DNA of 64,000 nucleotides from assembly GCA_037893245.1 (NCBI GenBank), contig JBAIAA010000020.1, positions 1,116,001 to 1,180,000 of the forward strand, in the 5' to 3' direction. The notes beneath the pieces were generated by a model. The model had not been told where the DNA came from. It did not search any database and was given only the letters and a program-made list of their open reading frames with translations. This document shows positions 35,349 through 46,351 of the stretch, piece after piece (position 1 is the first letter of the stretch; every line of letters starts with the position of its first letter). The position numbers and the translations under genes are program-made. Source of the DNA: Crossaster papposus (taxonomy: Eukaryota > Echinodermata > Asteroidea > Velatida > Solasteridae).

Positions 35349-35605
35349 TAGTTGTGATTTGTTGAGGTTTTGTTAGATAGCTAGTTGTAATTTGTTGAAC
35401 AGCTAGTTGAGATTTGTTGAACAGCTAGTTGAGATTTGCTGAACAGCTAGTTGTAAAGTACTTGCATAGCTAGTTGTAATTTGTTGGACAGCTAGTTGTA
35501 ATTTGTTGGACAGCTAGTTGTAATTTGTTGAACAGCTAGTTTTAATTTGTTGGGTAGCTTGTTGTAAGTTGTTAAACAGCTAGTTGTGATTTGTTGCAGT
35601 TAGTT
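35349..35605. repeat. 22-bp minisatellite between Polinton genes
   Basis: About ten imperfect copies of CAGCTAGTTGTAATTTGTTGAA lie directly after the ATPase stop codon. Confidence 0.88.
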
Positions 35606-35623
35606 TATCTCGCGTTTATTTAA

Positions 35624-36280
35624 ATGTTATTTTTGCTGATCGATCTTTTGCTCAAATTTATTATAGCGTCGACCTTGTGTATTTTATCTTACAAATATTT
35701 TTCTTTAAAAATAAAATTATACCGTCTTATAAAAATGGAGCCTTTAAAAACTTTAGACAACGATCCGCAAACGGAAAAACATAAAAATAGACTGTTGGGT
35801 GTAGTATCAGCCGGTGATTCTAAAAAGTATTTGGGTAAATAATTTAGCCAAGGAGATATAGAAAACCTAGACGCGAACAAACAAGAAAAAATGTACAACC
35901 AATACGAGGCAAGGTTGGGTAAAGAAAATATTACTAGTTTGGGTAACTGCGTGCTGCGGATTTACTCGAGAGTTTTAGGCGCGAGTCTACCTATGATCAA
36001 ACCCATGGGTGTCAGTCTACGAGTAGACTCGGAAGACGCGCTCACCAAAGATCTAGAGGAAGATCCCGTTATATCTAGCTCGATAGCTAGTTTACTTTGC
36101 GAAGTTTATTACAACTACGGAATGTTGTTGTCGCCGTTAGTAGGTTTATTGATAACGTCTAAACATTTAGTTATCAACGAAAAGAATTATCTTGACAATA
36201 TAATAAAAGATGAGTCAACAAGAGAGCCCAAGTTCGTCGATGTTAAAGAAGACTCCAAAGGTACAGACGGTGACGACTAA
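35624..36280 (+). pseudogene. Polinton ORF with one in-frame stop
   Basis: One frame runs through 35624-36280 except for a TAA at 35840-35842. The likely start is ATG 35735 (MEPLKTLDNDPQTEKHKNR). The upstream 37 codons form a hydrophobic segment that may be a separate small membrane peptide fused by read-through. Downstream, LEEDPVISSSIASLLCEVYY and a hydrophobic helix (YNYGMLLSPLVGLLITSKH) are features I associate with a conserved Polinton protein of unknown role. The end overlaps the start of the next ORF (ATG at 36213). Confidence 0.7.
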
Positions 36281-36430
36281 ACAAAAAATCCAGGTAGAGT
36301 AAAACAAGGCAAGGCATTAGCGGAACACAACAAAAAGAGAAAAGAACAAATTGCCAAGATGCAAAATATAGACGTGAAGAGTACTCTTTCTTATTCGTAC
36401 GCAACAATTGGGTCAATAACGGGTTGGCGC
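36213..36430 (+). pseudogene. Small basic Polinton ORF, frameshifted
   Basis: ATG 36213 opens a Ser/Thr/Lys-rich N-terminus (MSQQESPSSSMLKKTPK). A one-base slip near 36288 in a run of A moves the Lys-rich continuation (GKALAEHNKKRKEQI) to another frame. Overlapping starts and ends with neighbours are typical of compact viral genomes. Confidence 0.6.
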
Positions 36431-36622
36431 TTGTTTTAGGAGGACTCTATATATGAAGCCAAAGAGTCTCACCACCAAAACCACAACCACTAGCACAGCC
36501 TCCCCAAAAGAGCCCAAGGGGGACTCCGTCCCAAATCCCTTCTTCTCCGCCCCAACCATCTTCAGATTTTGTAGAAATGGAATTAAAAAAATAAAAAAAT
36601 AAAAAAATTGTGGCAATTATAA

Positions 36623-36857
36623 TTGGATACTAATAGCATCTCTAACAATCTCTATCACGCCGCCGTGATCTCTATGTTAAGCGTGGGATTTACCATGTTT
36701 AGTAAAAAAACTGTTGAAGATCAAACCGGCCGATCTCGACAAGTTGAGCGTAGAAGATGTAGCTAAACTAACGGCTGCGATAAGCGCATCGATGTACGTA
36801 AAAACATGGCTGGTCAATCAAAATATACTCCCACCAAATATATTAAACTCGACATAA
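36623..36857 (+). pseudogene. Small Polinton ORF, start codon lost
   Basis: The first codon of the family-like start (M-D-T-N) is TTG here. The frame shifts once near 36712 in a run of A, then gives PADLDKLSVEDVAKL, TAAISASMYVKTWLV and a stop at 36855. I recall a short membrane-linked Polinton protein with this ending; its function is unknown. Confidence 0.6.
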
Positions 36858-36880
36858 AACTTTAGTTCGTTATAATAAAA

Positions 36881-38102
36881 TGGCTGAAGGTGGAGATTTT
36901 GAACCGGTAGACGAATTTACCCCGGCATAAGACAACGATCTAGACGGGGACAATAACGATTACTCCATCGACAACGAAACGGCGTTAGATCCAGCCTATG
37001 CTCAAGCTCGTGATGGTGTTTTAGAACAAGGGAGACGTTTTATTGATAATCAAAGAGTCGAAAGTTTCTACGAACGTCAAGGACAAAGACAATATGATAT
37101 AATTCCGCAATGGGAAAGATTTGTAGTAAAAGATAACACGTTATATTTTAAAACCGATGACGAAGAAGTAAGATTATCGCAAAAAAACAAACCAGATACA
37201 TTTTTAGCATTAAGTTCTATCGAAAAAAATGCTAGGGACGGTATAGATTTTATTAGAAACCAATTAGGTTTTAAAGATTATAAACGAAACCCACTTAGTA
37301 TAGAACAACAACAACAATTACAACAGATTGAACCGGAGTCTATCCCGATGCAAGATTTTCCGAAAATGGCCCTTGATTTAAGCGAAATTCTCGAAACTTT
37401 AGACCAAGAACAAGAACAGGAAACCAGTTTTATACTAATCGCGGGTTTAGACAAAACTCTTCAAACGATGAGAGGCAACTTATAACTAAATTTAGCGCGT
37501 CTCAGAATACTCGATGATGAGATAGCCCAGACCGAAGGAGCATTAGCCGAATCAGTGAGCGACGGTTCCACGGCAGAAATGAGAGAAAAATTAGAAGACT
37601 TAAAAATCGAAAGATCGGCTAGATTAGAAGCCGACGAAAAAAACCTCAGAAGTCAGATAAACAGAATCAAAGAAACGATTACGAGGATTTTAGATAGCGA
37701 CACGACCTTGAGAGAAAAATTAGAACGTTGTTTAGAGAACAAGGCGTGACCATCGCGAGCATTTTGTCGGCGTTTGGTTTGGCTATCGGTTTGATAGTAA
37801 AGAGCGTTTTGTCTGTCAGTGCGTCCGCGCCAACGCTCGCGCCCGCGCCTACTCCGATACCACCATCTAACGCGAATAACGTAAAATAATGGATACAGTC
37901 GCAACTAAAACACTTTACAAACGCGCTCGCTAAACTCGGCTCAAAATTACTCGACGCCTTGCCCGGAATTTTAGGCGGTATAGCGAGTTGAATATTTAAC
38001 GTATTGAGTAAAACCGTCGGATGGTTGGGCGAACACGTGTGGGCCTTTATAGTGGGAGTCGGAACTTAAATTGTTGTTTATTTACAAAAGCGCCTCGGTT
38101 AA
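36881..38102 (+). pseudogene. Large Polinton membrane protein gene, many stops
   Basis: Starts ATGGCTGAAGGTGG. It has an acidic N-terminus, a central domain (ARDGIDFIRNQLGFKD), a coiled-coil region about 37495-37745 (REKLEDLKIERSARLEADEK), then REQGVTIASIL, a hydrophobic helix, a Pro/Ala-rich linker and a C-terminal amphipathic/hydrophobic part ending at a TAA 38100-38102. At least five in-frame stops or frame changes break it (for example near 36928, 37483, 37740, 37888 and 37988). The layout matches a large Polinton protein of unknown function. Confidence 0.72.
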
Positions 38103-38106
38103 AAGT

Positions 38107-38156
38107 AAAAAAAAAAGCCTTCTAACAAAATATTTTGTAAGAAGGCTTTTTTTTTT
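38107..38156. terminator. Bidirectional hairpin between convergent Polinton genes
   Basis: A 25-bp-arm hairpin: an A run, GCCTTCTaACAAAATA at the left, inverted TATTTTGTaAGAAGGC, then a T run. It has one mismatch. It begins 4 nt after the stop of the plus-strand gene (38100-38102) and ends on the stop codon of the minus-strand gene (38156-38158). From either side it reads as a stem followed by a U tract. A shared transcription end or RNA 3'-end signal is inference. Confidence 0.75.
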
Positions 38157-39532
38157 TACCGCGCAGACTCGTACATCAGGTATCCTATACCCGCTATGGC
38201 TAAAGTACCGACAATCAGCAAAGTTTTTTCATACTCGTGAGGATCTCTAGTTAAAACGTTTTCTTCGGGAAAAGAAGGCTTGACCGTGGGCGTTGGTGGT
38301 GTTACCAGAGCCGGGCTTTTGGGCGTTGGCGCTGGTGGGTCAACGATCGCGGACGTTGGCGTTAGTGGTGGTGGGTCAACGACCGAGGACGTTGGTGTTG
38401 GTGGTGGTGGTGGTGTTGTTGGGTCACCCGCGGGCGTTGGCGTTGGTGGTATTTTTGAGTTTATCTTCGAGTTTAATCCCAACGGTAAGTTAGCGGTCGC
38501 AATCTGTATATTGTTGTTATATCCTTCGTGGGTTCCGACCCTCAATTGCATGTTCGAAGGCACAAGATATAATCCTTTCGCCAGCACAAAGTTTAACGAA
38601 CTCCTGGCGTATTGCAGCGAATCTTGAAATTGGGTTATATATTCTTCCAGATCGGCTGGAGACGATATCAAGTCTTAGAAGATATTAACAAACTGGGCTT
38701 GGGCGTCGAGCCCCATGCCCGGAGTCAAAATACTAGTTTTTGTTTGCGCCCGAGCCCCCAGCAGAGCGTAAACATACGTCCTGACAGATTCGTTTATTTG
38801 TTGTATCCCTACGTCGGTAAAGTGAGACTCTGCGGGTATCCATTTTTGCCACCCGAGCATCAATACCGCTCTACTTTGCGATATATAACTTATTATATAA
38901 GTACTGTAATAACCAGATCCTTTAGGAGGATCTTCGTTGCCAAACCCCATTAGACATCCCCCCGCGTATTTACCGTAACTAATATCCAAGGGTGCGGTAT
39001 CGTAATCCCCCATAGGGTGACCCCAAGCATAAGCCTGACCCAATCCGCCGGAATAATGATCGACCGTCTGTATCCAAGACAAGTTGTGATCTACGCCGTA
39101 AAATCTGCAAGTGTCTATATAACCTTTACGATCTATATTGTTGTTATAAGGGTCATATATGTTGTTGCCCGGTATGGGACATTGCATAAACTCTAATATT
39201 TTTCTAACCGTAAAATAAACATGAAATCTATATATGGCCCTCGTGAGACGATCCGTCGAATAAAGTAGATCTATCCCTATGCCGCAACCGGCGGTACTGC
39301 ACCACATTGCAAAATTGAATTGATTTTGATAAAACACCAACGGAACAGATTTCCATCTGTTTATTAGCTCATCCGTTGTAACGGCGGGTAAACTATAATG
39401 GGTGAATATATCCGCAAAAATAACCATAAAAGAACCGCGGTCGACCGCGTTCACTACAATCTCTAGACTCTTGAAATCTAAGTCCAGCCTGTTAGCTTGT
39501 TCTTGTGATTGTTCTTGTGATTGTTCTTTCAT
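38156..39532 (-). pseudogene. Polinton virion-type protein, one in-frame stop
   Basis: One frame runs from ATG 39530-39532 to 38156 with a single TAA at 38675-38677. Before the stop are QNQFNFAMWCSTAGCG, FHVYFTVRKILEFMQ and ESVRTYVYALLGARAQT, a pattern I know only from a family of Polinton proteins. After it come NFVLAKGLYLVPSN, a long Pro/Thr-rich linker and a C-terminal membrane helix (TLLIVGTLAIAGIGYLMY). The linker-plus-anchor design suggests a virion surface or membrane protein. A capsid role is inference. The first part (285 codons) is otherwise undamaged. Confidence 0.7.
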
Positions 39533-39568
39533 TCTCGATATATTTTTATCTTGTTCGATCAGTCTCGA

Positions 39569-39679
39569 GTAACGGCGGGTAATATATCCGCAAAAATAAC
39601 CATAAAAAAACCGCGGTCGACCGCGTTCACTACAATCTCTAGACTCTTGAAATCTAAGTCCAGCCTGTTAGCTTGTTCT
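39569..39679. repeat. Local duplication of the 5' end of the minus-strand Polinton gene
   Basis: 39569-39679 repeats 39379-39502 in the same direction (gtaacggcgggta to gttagcttgttct), minus about 16 bases. It separates the gene from its neighbour. Confidence 0.85.
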
Positions 39680-39683
39680 ACCA

Positions 39684-39804
39684 GCAGCACGAGCCCACTC
39701 TCGCCGATTTGTACGCACCTAGCAAAGATCAAAAGACCGGCGAGTTGGTGTTTGTTTTGGGAGGAACGGCGTTGGTAGGTTTTTTAGTTTATAAGTTTTT
39801 ATAA
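39684..39804 (+). pseudogene. Fragment of a small Polinton membrane protein
   Basis: The frame gives a short lead (PTLADLYAPSKDQKTGE), then the membrane helix LVFVLGGTALVGFLVYKFL and a stop at 39802. Its 5' end was replaced by the local duplication, so no start codon is left. Confidence 0.55.
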
Positions 39805-39822
39805 GTTGTTTAGTTAAATACA

Positions 39823-40812
39823 ATGGAAACAAAGTTTAAAAAAGTGTATTATAGCCCCGTCGGTTATTGGAAGGGTGAGGGCACTGTTGTAAAATTAGCT
39901 AAAAAAACAGGCGTGCCAAAGAAGAAACCAGAAACTGGTTAAAAAAACAAGCGTTGTGGCAAATTTATTTACCGCCTCCTACGTATATTCCTCGACCTAC
40001 GAGTTTGAACAAGTTCATGGGTATTCCCAACGAAATGCATCAGATATATTATTTTTTACCGACTTTATTGAAGGGTAAAAATAACAAGTCTAAGTACGCG
40101 ATGACGGTCGTTGACGTGGCCACGCGTTTTAAGGAGGCCGAACCTTTGACCAACAAGACGAGTACCCAAGTGGCCGACGCTTTGAGTCGAGTTTACGCTA
40201 GGTCGCCTTTGACTTGGCCAAAGGTTTTAAAAGTAGACGCGGGTAAAGAATTTCACGGGAAATTTAAAAAAATGATGTCGGAGAAAAATGTCGCGATACA
40301 AGTGGGAGAACCGGGCAACCACAGAGCGCAGGGTACCGTCGAAAGATTTAACAGGACTTTGGCGGAGAGATTGTTTGGCCATCAATACGCCAAAGAAATC
40401 ATTAATCCGACGGAGAGATCGCGACTCTGGGTTAAAAGATTACCCGACGTAATTAAGGCGTTAAACGACGAAACCACCAGATCGATAACGACGGAAGACT
40501 ACGAGCCACTCACTCCCAGGCGGGCGATGCAAGAAACAGAAGTTCGTCAAATCAGTTCTTCCGCGGACGAGGTAGAAAAAAAGAGTTGTTTAAAAAAGGC
40601 GATCGTTTTAGATATCTTTACGCGCCCAGTGAGTTAGAGGGAGGAGAGCGACCGACCCTATCTGGAGTCTCAAGGTTTTTGATTTAGATCGCGTGATCAA
40701 AGACCCCAACCAACCCACTCTTTACTATCTCAAAAAAGGTCCCAATCGAAGTTTCGTTAGTCAAGAGCTACAAGTCGTTTCACCGGACACCGAGTTACCT
40801 CCAAGTTTATAG
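39823..40812 (+). pseudogene. Polinton integrase (retroviral rve type), frameshifted
   Basis: From ATG 39823 (METKFKKVYYSP) through an N-terminal zinc-free helical part, a catalytic core and a C-terminal chromodomain/SH3-like tail ending at 40810. The core shows the DDE residues in TVVDVATRF, VDAGKEFHG and VERFNRTLAE. Frame changes occur near 39925, 40605 and 40665, so no full protein can be made. The enzyme would join element ends to the host chromosome. It faces the DNA polymerase gene tail to tail. Confidence 0.92.
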
Positions 40813-43800
40813 TGGCCAAAAGCTAGAGTAGACGTTCCATCCTGTAGTATATATAGCTTTGTGTCCAGAGGACTCAACGACAGTTTGTTTTGAGTTATGG
40901 TGTGTAACGCGTGATTTTTAGATCTGATGTACGTCATCTTATCGCTTTGAGAATCTTTTTTTTTAGACAGTCGAGATAACGCTCGTGACTTAATTTTTGG
41001 TCGGTGACTGCTTTAGTTACTCCCTTGGCTTTTTTTAAGCTCAAAGCCGTCCGTCATTAAAATTGAGTACATCTTTGGCCTTAAGCAAATGCATTGGCTG
41101 ACTGGTTTTTCCACCAAATTCGTCTTTAAATTTACCTATTACCTTTTTGTTGACGCGGTCGTACAAAGGGTGATCGGTGGGATAGTTTGACAAGTCGTAC
41201 GAGTCGGAGTCTTTTTTCATATCTTCGTAAACGTCATCCGTTTCAACGCTTAAGAGTAGACTGTCTGTGTCGGTAAACCCTGTTCGGTCTCCATAGGTTT
41301 CTTTGAGGCGGTTGTAATAAAAGTCGTACATCAGAGTTTTTGAGAGGTCTAAAATACTAACCCCCGCATAAATAGGTTTGTTTAATAACGTCTTGGTCTT
41401 TTACATTTCGATAAACGCTAGATTGCAATCGGTAAAAATCGTCGTATGTTTATATCTCGGTTTACGCGACAACGCTTGATATTTAGAAACTTGGTCGCTT
41501 CTAAGTAAAAACGCCTCTGTTCTATTTTCCCCTTTTTCCATCGTCTTTCCAAATATGCTGTTGTTCATGAGCTTAAAAAAGTCCTTTTCAAAGTCAGACG
41601 TTGCGTGAGTTCTGAGTTGGGCGTTTTTGTCGATGTAAGATTTCATCCAAGGCACTTGCTTAAATTGTAATACGCCAACAACCCCAGTTAAAACTCGGAC
41701 AACCACTCTTTGGGTACTTTGATATTTTTGAGGGCCAGCGGATAATCATTGTGCCAATCTTGCAAAGCGTTGGGATAATCCAAGTCTACCTCTAAGAGAC
41801 ACCCTACGTCGGCCGTTTCTGAGATTGACATAATGCGTTCCGTCGTGAAGTTTTTGGGTTTTGCCCATTTCAGATCGGCGTAAGGTAAATATTGACTCAT
41901 GGCCCAACCATACAAATTGATGGCGTCGAGATACATGATGTAAGTTGATGGTTTGTCTGGATCGTAGTCGGAAAGATATTTATTGTTTGCTTTATAGTGC
42001 CTAGCACCACTCACGCTTGATAGTCCTCTTTTTGTTTTTTCAAAAAACAAGTGTTTGTCCACATCGGTCAACAACTCGAGCTCGACGTCCGAGTGTTTTA
42101 ACAACGCGTCCGAGTGTTTTAACAACGCGTCCCACGACAACCCAGGAGAGGTGTAATAGTTAGCGGGGTCTAACTTGTAGTTCTTTTTACACACTTTTCT
42201 AAAATTTTCAAACACACCTGCCAAAAGTAACGCGTCGGTGGTGACGTACAAGTCGTGATATTCACCCAAGTTTTTGAGGTTAAATTCGACCCACACTTGT
42301 TGAGCCCTAGAATAATCGTCTTGCGAGATATTCTAGTCTTTGAGGCTGCTGCAAAACTCGTCGATGGGTGGTAGGTCGATCTCTTCAAACTTATCGAACG
42401 AGTCCATATACTCGTACGGGTAAATACCTTTTTGTAAGAGCAGGTCGACATTTTGGTCTTTATAGCGTTCTTTGAGTAGAGTAAATGCTTCTTTTGGACA
42501 CGCGTTGACTAGTTTATCCAACGACGTCGACATAAATTTAAACGAGTCTATAAATCTCAGATTACCGATCGAAAACGAAATGTATTTTTCCGAGTTGCTG
42601 GAAATAAAATCGATATTTTCTTTAGTCTCGTACAAACCTTGCTTGATTAAATGAGCGTCGTAATTTTTTTAATTGTGAAAGATGACGGGTATCTGAGTTT
42701 TATCCAATACCACCTGCAGTTTTTGATTGCAATAAGCGTGCGCGGCTCCCCTGTATCTACCCGTGATGTGACAGTGATCTCTCACCTTTCTAAATTTGTT
42801 GATACGCTTTTTACACTCGATACACTTTGACTCTTTAAATCCCTTTTTGTTTATACGTAACAACATTCTTTCTTTTCTTCGTTAGTCTTCGGTTCTTTCG
42901 GAAGCGGGCACTGACAGTTTGAGGATTAATTAGGATATATTGACTTTTCGCAAATCCAACACGTACTCGTGTTTTGGTGATCGATGTTGTCTCGCGATGT
43001 AAAGTCTATGAGCTTGGGGTTTTTAAAAACTTGATTAAACTCGTATCTTAAACGCAACGTCGAGTCTATGAATTTAGTCATGGCGTCTTTTCCTCTATAG
43101 GTCTCTTGAAATTTAAGTTTACCGTCGTACCTTAAAGCGATCAACGAATAACCGCAAGATTTGTGAACTTGAGTCTCCTGCGTGTTTGCCTCTTGAGGCT
43201 TTAATTTTGTTAATATCGATTCAAAGTCGGCATAAATGACAAAAGGCGCGTCTTGCGTAAACTTTAGATTTTTAAATTTTAATATCGGAGGGTCGTCGTT
43301 AAAACCTTTTGGAAAGACGACCTTAGATGGTGGCATATCTATTCCCTCGCCTTCTTGCGTATGCCTGTCAAACTTGTCTCGCGAGTTGTAGTGCGCCAAA
43401 CATCTAAAACAAATGTATGTTTCATGCTTGTGTATCGTTTGGTTCAAACATATTCTAGATATATGTTTTATCCAATAATAGTGATTGTTGTCGTCCGAGG
43501 AAAACAACAACAGATTTATGGCTGCGGGGTCGTTGGCGTTTTTAGATAAATATAACGGTCGTACTTTAGCCTCTTCGTACTCAGATTGTTTTATCTCTCT
43601 ATCTTTTCTATTTGATTGATTGGAGTAGGAAAGTCTACGTCTTTAAAATTTAATCCATCGTTTTTATCATAAACTGACGGCCTGTCTTCGTGGACTTTAA
43701 AATCGGGTTTGTATTTACTCGTTGTTTTATTTCGTCGGTATACTTGCCGAGAGCGGCTCTCAAACACCACCGTAAACATTCGTTGTCTTTGTTTCTGACG

Positions 43801-44243
43801 TTAATAAAAGCTTTTTTGTTTACTAAAAAAGTCGGTAATTTTATATAAAAACTGCCGCTCATAGGTCTATAGCGGTCGATGTTGATATAAAAGAGTATCC
43901 TAACGAGTTTTCAACCCGATCCTTGACTAGTATCTTTGACAATTTCTTTTATCTGACTCTCGTTTAAAACAACTAGCTTTTTACTAAAAAAGGTAAAAGC
44001 GCTGGTTTCTACTAAGCCGTCTTGATTTTCTTAATCGTATTCCGCTTTAAATCCTAACTGAACTTTTATGGCCGATACATTTCTCAGCTCTGACACAACA
44101 ATTTTTTCAATCTGCCGCACGTGCGTATTAAATAATTGCTCTACGTCATTGTTAAACAATCTAGGCTTTAACTCCAAGTTTCTATAACTGTTACTAAAAG
44201 CTCTATGTACTTGAAAATCTACTACTCTCGGAAGATAAAGCAA
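40813..44243 (-). pseudogene. Polinton protein-primed DNA polymerase B, broken
   Basis: N- to C-terminal order along the minus strand: an N-terminal region (44243-43600), ExoI YADFES (about 43230), a zinc/endonuclease-VII-like motif DHCHITGRYRG (about 42770), ExoII region (about 42550), ExoIII-like YHDLYVTTDALLLA (about 42250), motif A DAINLYGWAMSQ (about 41910), motif B KLMNNSIFGKT (about 41560), motif C DTDSL (about 41265) and a basic tail to about 40815. This is the type B polymerase with TPR insertions used by Polintons and adenovirus-like elements. At least eight stops or frameshifts split it. A short in-frame duplication (DALLKHS twice, about 42090-42130) is also present. Confidence 0.93.
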
Positions 44244-44250
44244 TCACAGA

Positions 44251-44455
44251 GATAACAATTCATCAGGTTTAGTTGTCAAGGACCTGTCTTTAAATTTTGG
44301 GTACTTTTGCTGCGTCAAACGATAGAAATGCCCAATCAACAAAATAATGGTCTACGGTGGCTTGACCCCTTTCTGCATACCCTTTGGCTCTGGGCCGGAT
44401 AAACCAAACATCCAAATACGGGACCATCCACCGAACATCTGACTAGCTTTCTCAC
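44251..44455. other. Polinton right flank
   Basis: No terminal inverted repeat matching the left side was found; the exon 15 donor lies at 44455. Confidence 0.4.
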
Positions 44456-44606
44456 CTGTTGAATTGCAGAAGTTACCGGCCGTGCAACTGAGGCACTCCT
44501 CAACCATCTTCAGCCTGGTGACCGGGCTGAACCTCTGGGCAGGCGTCTGGTTCCACGTTGCCCGCCATGCAGTAGTAACCAGCAGGGCACTCATCGTTCA
44601 GGAGGC
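44456..44606 (-). pseudogene. GCC2/GCC3 exon 15, one frameshift
   Basis: Acceptor TTTCACCAG and donor GTGAGA. It reads LLNDECPAGYYCMAGNV, CPE, then shifts frame near 44515-44540, then VEECLSCTAGNFCNST. Phase 1 at both ends. Confidence 0.8.
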
Positions 44607-45186
44607 CTGGTGAAATCAGGAATAACTTATAAATATTGAATAATGCACGATAAATAATGCACGGGTTCATCTGAGAAAACAGTCCTCAGTAACCATCAGG
44701 ATATTTATTATTTAGTCACTTCTATGAATAAATGAATAATAAAAACATGCAAATAGAAAGTGAGCGTAACAAAACAAAGAGAAAATTCCCAACTTGAGTA
44801 TTTATATGCTGTTTGTTATTTAACCAAATTTGGCAGATTTTGACTTAAAACCAAAACAATGAATTGGGGTAATTATGCAAAGCCCTCATCCAATCGATGT
44901 ATAATGAATTAGGGGTGTTTGAATGTAGTAACATCATCTCAGGTTATTTCTGGCTTACAGAACTTACAGGCTTACAGAACTACGGCTACATCTATTGTAA
45001 GCCTGCTCACGCGTAATTGTTGTAGACCTAAACAGTAGCCAAGAAATTCAGACGCAGCCTTACACTTTGTAACTACGTGGAATGTGCTGATTTATAATTT
45101 CTATTCTTTGATTTTGTAGATATTTGCTGTAGTATATTATTATATCCCCCGCCCCAAAATCCAATATTATATGAGAGTATTCATAC
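44607..45186. other. Intron, nothing recognised
   Basis: AT-rich intron with a short direct repeat ggcttacagaact near 44950-44985. Confidence 0.45.
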
Positions 45187-45324
45187 CATCCATGGGCGTG
45201 GTAATGTTGGCACCTTTCCTGCAGTAGTACCCAGCCTCGCAGGGCCTGACGGGATAGACCAAGCCAGACTCGTCGCATGCCATCCCAGGCAGGCATGAGG
45301 TGCAGTCACCTTGACTCATCAAGC
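45187..45324 (-). CDS. GCC2/GCC3 exon 14
   Basis: Open exon from acceptor ACTAG to donor GTATGA, phase 1 at both ends. It reads LMSQGDCTSCLPGMACDESG and CEAGYYCRKGANITT. No lesion. Confidence 0.85.
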
Positions 45325-45431
45325 CTAGTATGGTTTAAAAAAAATGACACGTTTCCTGAACGTATTATCCTGCAAACTCGATTGGCAATTATTTATTGGC
45401 ATATAGAATGTTTATAACTAACAACAAATAT

Positions 45432-45845
45432 CAAGTGCCGTGGCCTCGTGGTTGTAGGTTCGAGTCCAGCCTGAGGGGGAGAGTTAGTCTTGCATACGCA
45501 CTGTGGACATCCGAACAATATAGGTCCACACGATGCGGTAAGAAGTTACGGTGTGTGGACTTGCACACGTCCACAATCCGTTTTTCAGTTTCCGAAAAAG
45601 AGCACTAGAGGAAAAACGGGTTAGGGTTATATATAGAAAAGATGTGGGGTGGGGGGTGTTTGCGTGTGCCCTATAGGCAAGGCACTTTGCCACTCATTAT
45701 TTCTCCCCTTCCAGGAGTAAATAGGTACCTGTGAGGGCAAATATAGTGATTGCTGCTTTGGGCCAAAATGGCAGCATGGAGCTTTATACTCACCTGGGAG
45801 CTGAGATGGTATTTGGAATGTTTCATGGGCCCAATTAGCTTTGAG
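45432..45845 (+). mobile_element. tRNA-derived SINE, family 2, copy c, with internal insert
   Basis: The plus strand has TGGCCTCGTGG (box A) and GGTTCGAGTCC (box B) at 45440-45466. About 170 bp of foreign sequence follows (about 45482-45660), then the family body (gcaaggcactttgccactca, ggtacctgtgagggca, catgggcccaatta). Confidence 0.75.
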
Positions 45846-45910
45846 CACCTGTCTGATGCTTAATAAATATGTACTTTGTTTGTTTGTGTATAATACAGAC
45901 TGTCGAAAAG

Positions 45911-46109
45911 TTAACCAGTTCGCGCAGGATTATTCTGACGTTGACAGGACCCGGCATATGGGTGAAACCCTGATATTTCCAGCCTCGCTCACTGCGATCT
46001 GGTTGCGGACAGATATTTACAGCCTTCCTTGTGTTGCGTTTATCCGTGAATCGTTTTGAATTCCGGAAAAACTTTACGTATATACACCTCATTCGACGTG
46101 AACTGGTAC
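45911..46109 (+). mobile_element. TTAA MITE, copy 6, shortened
   Basis: TTAACCAGTTCGCGCAGG at the left and TTCGACGTGAACTGGTA at the right. The interior is shorter than in other copies. The right end abuts a SINE fragment. Confidence 0.75.
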
Positions 46110-46263
46110 CCATTTACTCTTGGGTGGAGAGAAGCAATGAGTGACAAGGTCCCTTGTACAAGGGCACACACACCGTAGTCCTAGGCTGGACTCGAACCTA
46201 CAACCTGCAGCTTTACCTACAGACTGCAATTTCAATGCTCCAGACAACTAGACCACAGCACTG
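46107..46263 (-). mobile_element. tRNA-derived SINE, family 2, copy d (head only)
   Basis: The minus strand has TGGTCTAGTTG, GGTTCGAGTCC and the start of the family body. It is cut at 46107, where the MITE begins, so the MITE may have inserted into this SINE. Confidence 0.75.
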
Positions 46264-46351
46264 ATTGTGACTTGACATGAGACCATGAGTTCCGAGTTGA
46301 CTTTGCAACGAATGTGATGAATGCTCAAAGAGTTTGCATGTTTAACCCCAC

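Larger units (their letters stand above)
30700..44250. mobile_element. Decayed Polinton/Maverick element
   Basis: About 13.5 kb in an intron of the GCC gene. It carries the Polinton hallmark set: protein-primed family B DNA polymerase, retroviral-type integrase, FtsK/A32-type packaging ATPase, plus several ORFs of the kind these elements carry. Almost every gene has stops or frameshifts and the ATPase lost its N-terminus, so the copy is dead. Codon use and base composition differ from the host exons. Terminal inverted repeats and a 6-bp target duplication were not found, so both limits are approximate. No adenovirus-type protease or full-length major capsid gene was identified. Confidence 0.9.

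Noticed and set aside
35840..38090. Alternative genetic code or stop read-through in the Polinton
   Set aside because: Stops are TAA, TAG and TGA at unrelated positions and come with frameshifts, which is ordinary decay.
38280..38627. Gly/Val-rich 115-codon plus-strand ORF
   Set aside because: Antisense shadow of the Pro/Thr-rich linker of the minus-strand Polinton gene.
30601..44350. Polinton terminal inverted repeats
   Set aside because: I compared both flanks by eye and saw no matching inverted ends; a computed alignment is needed.
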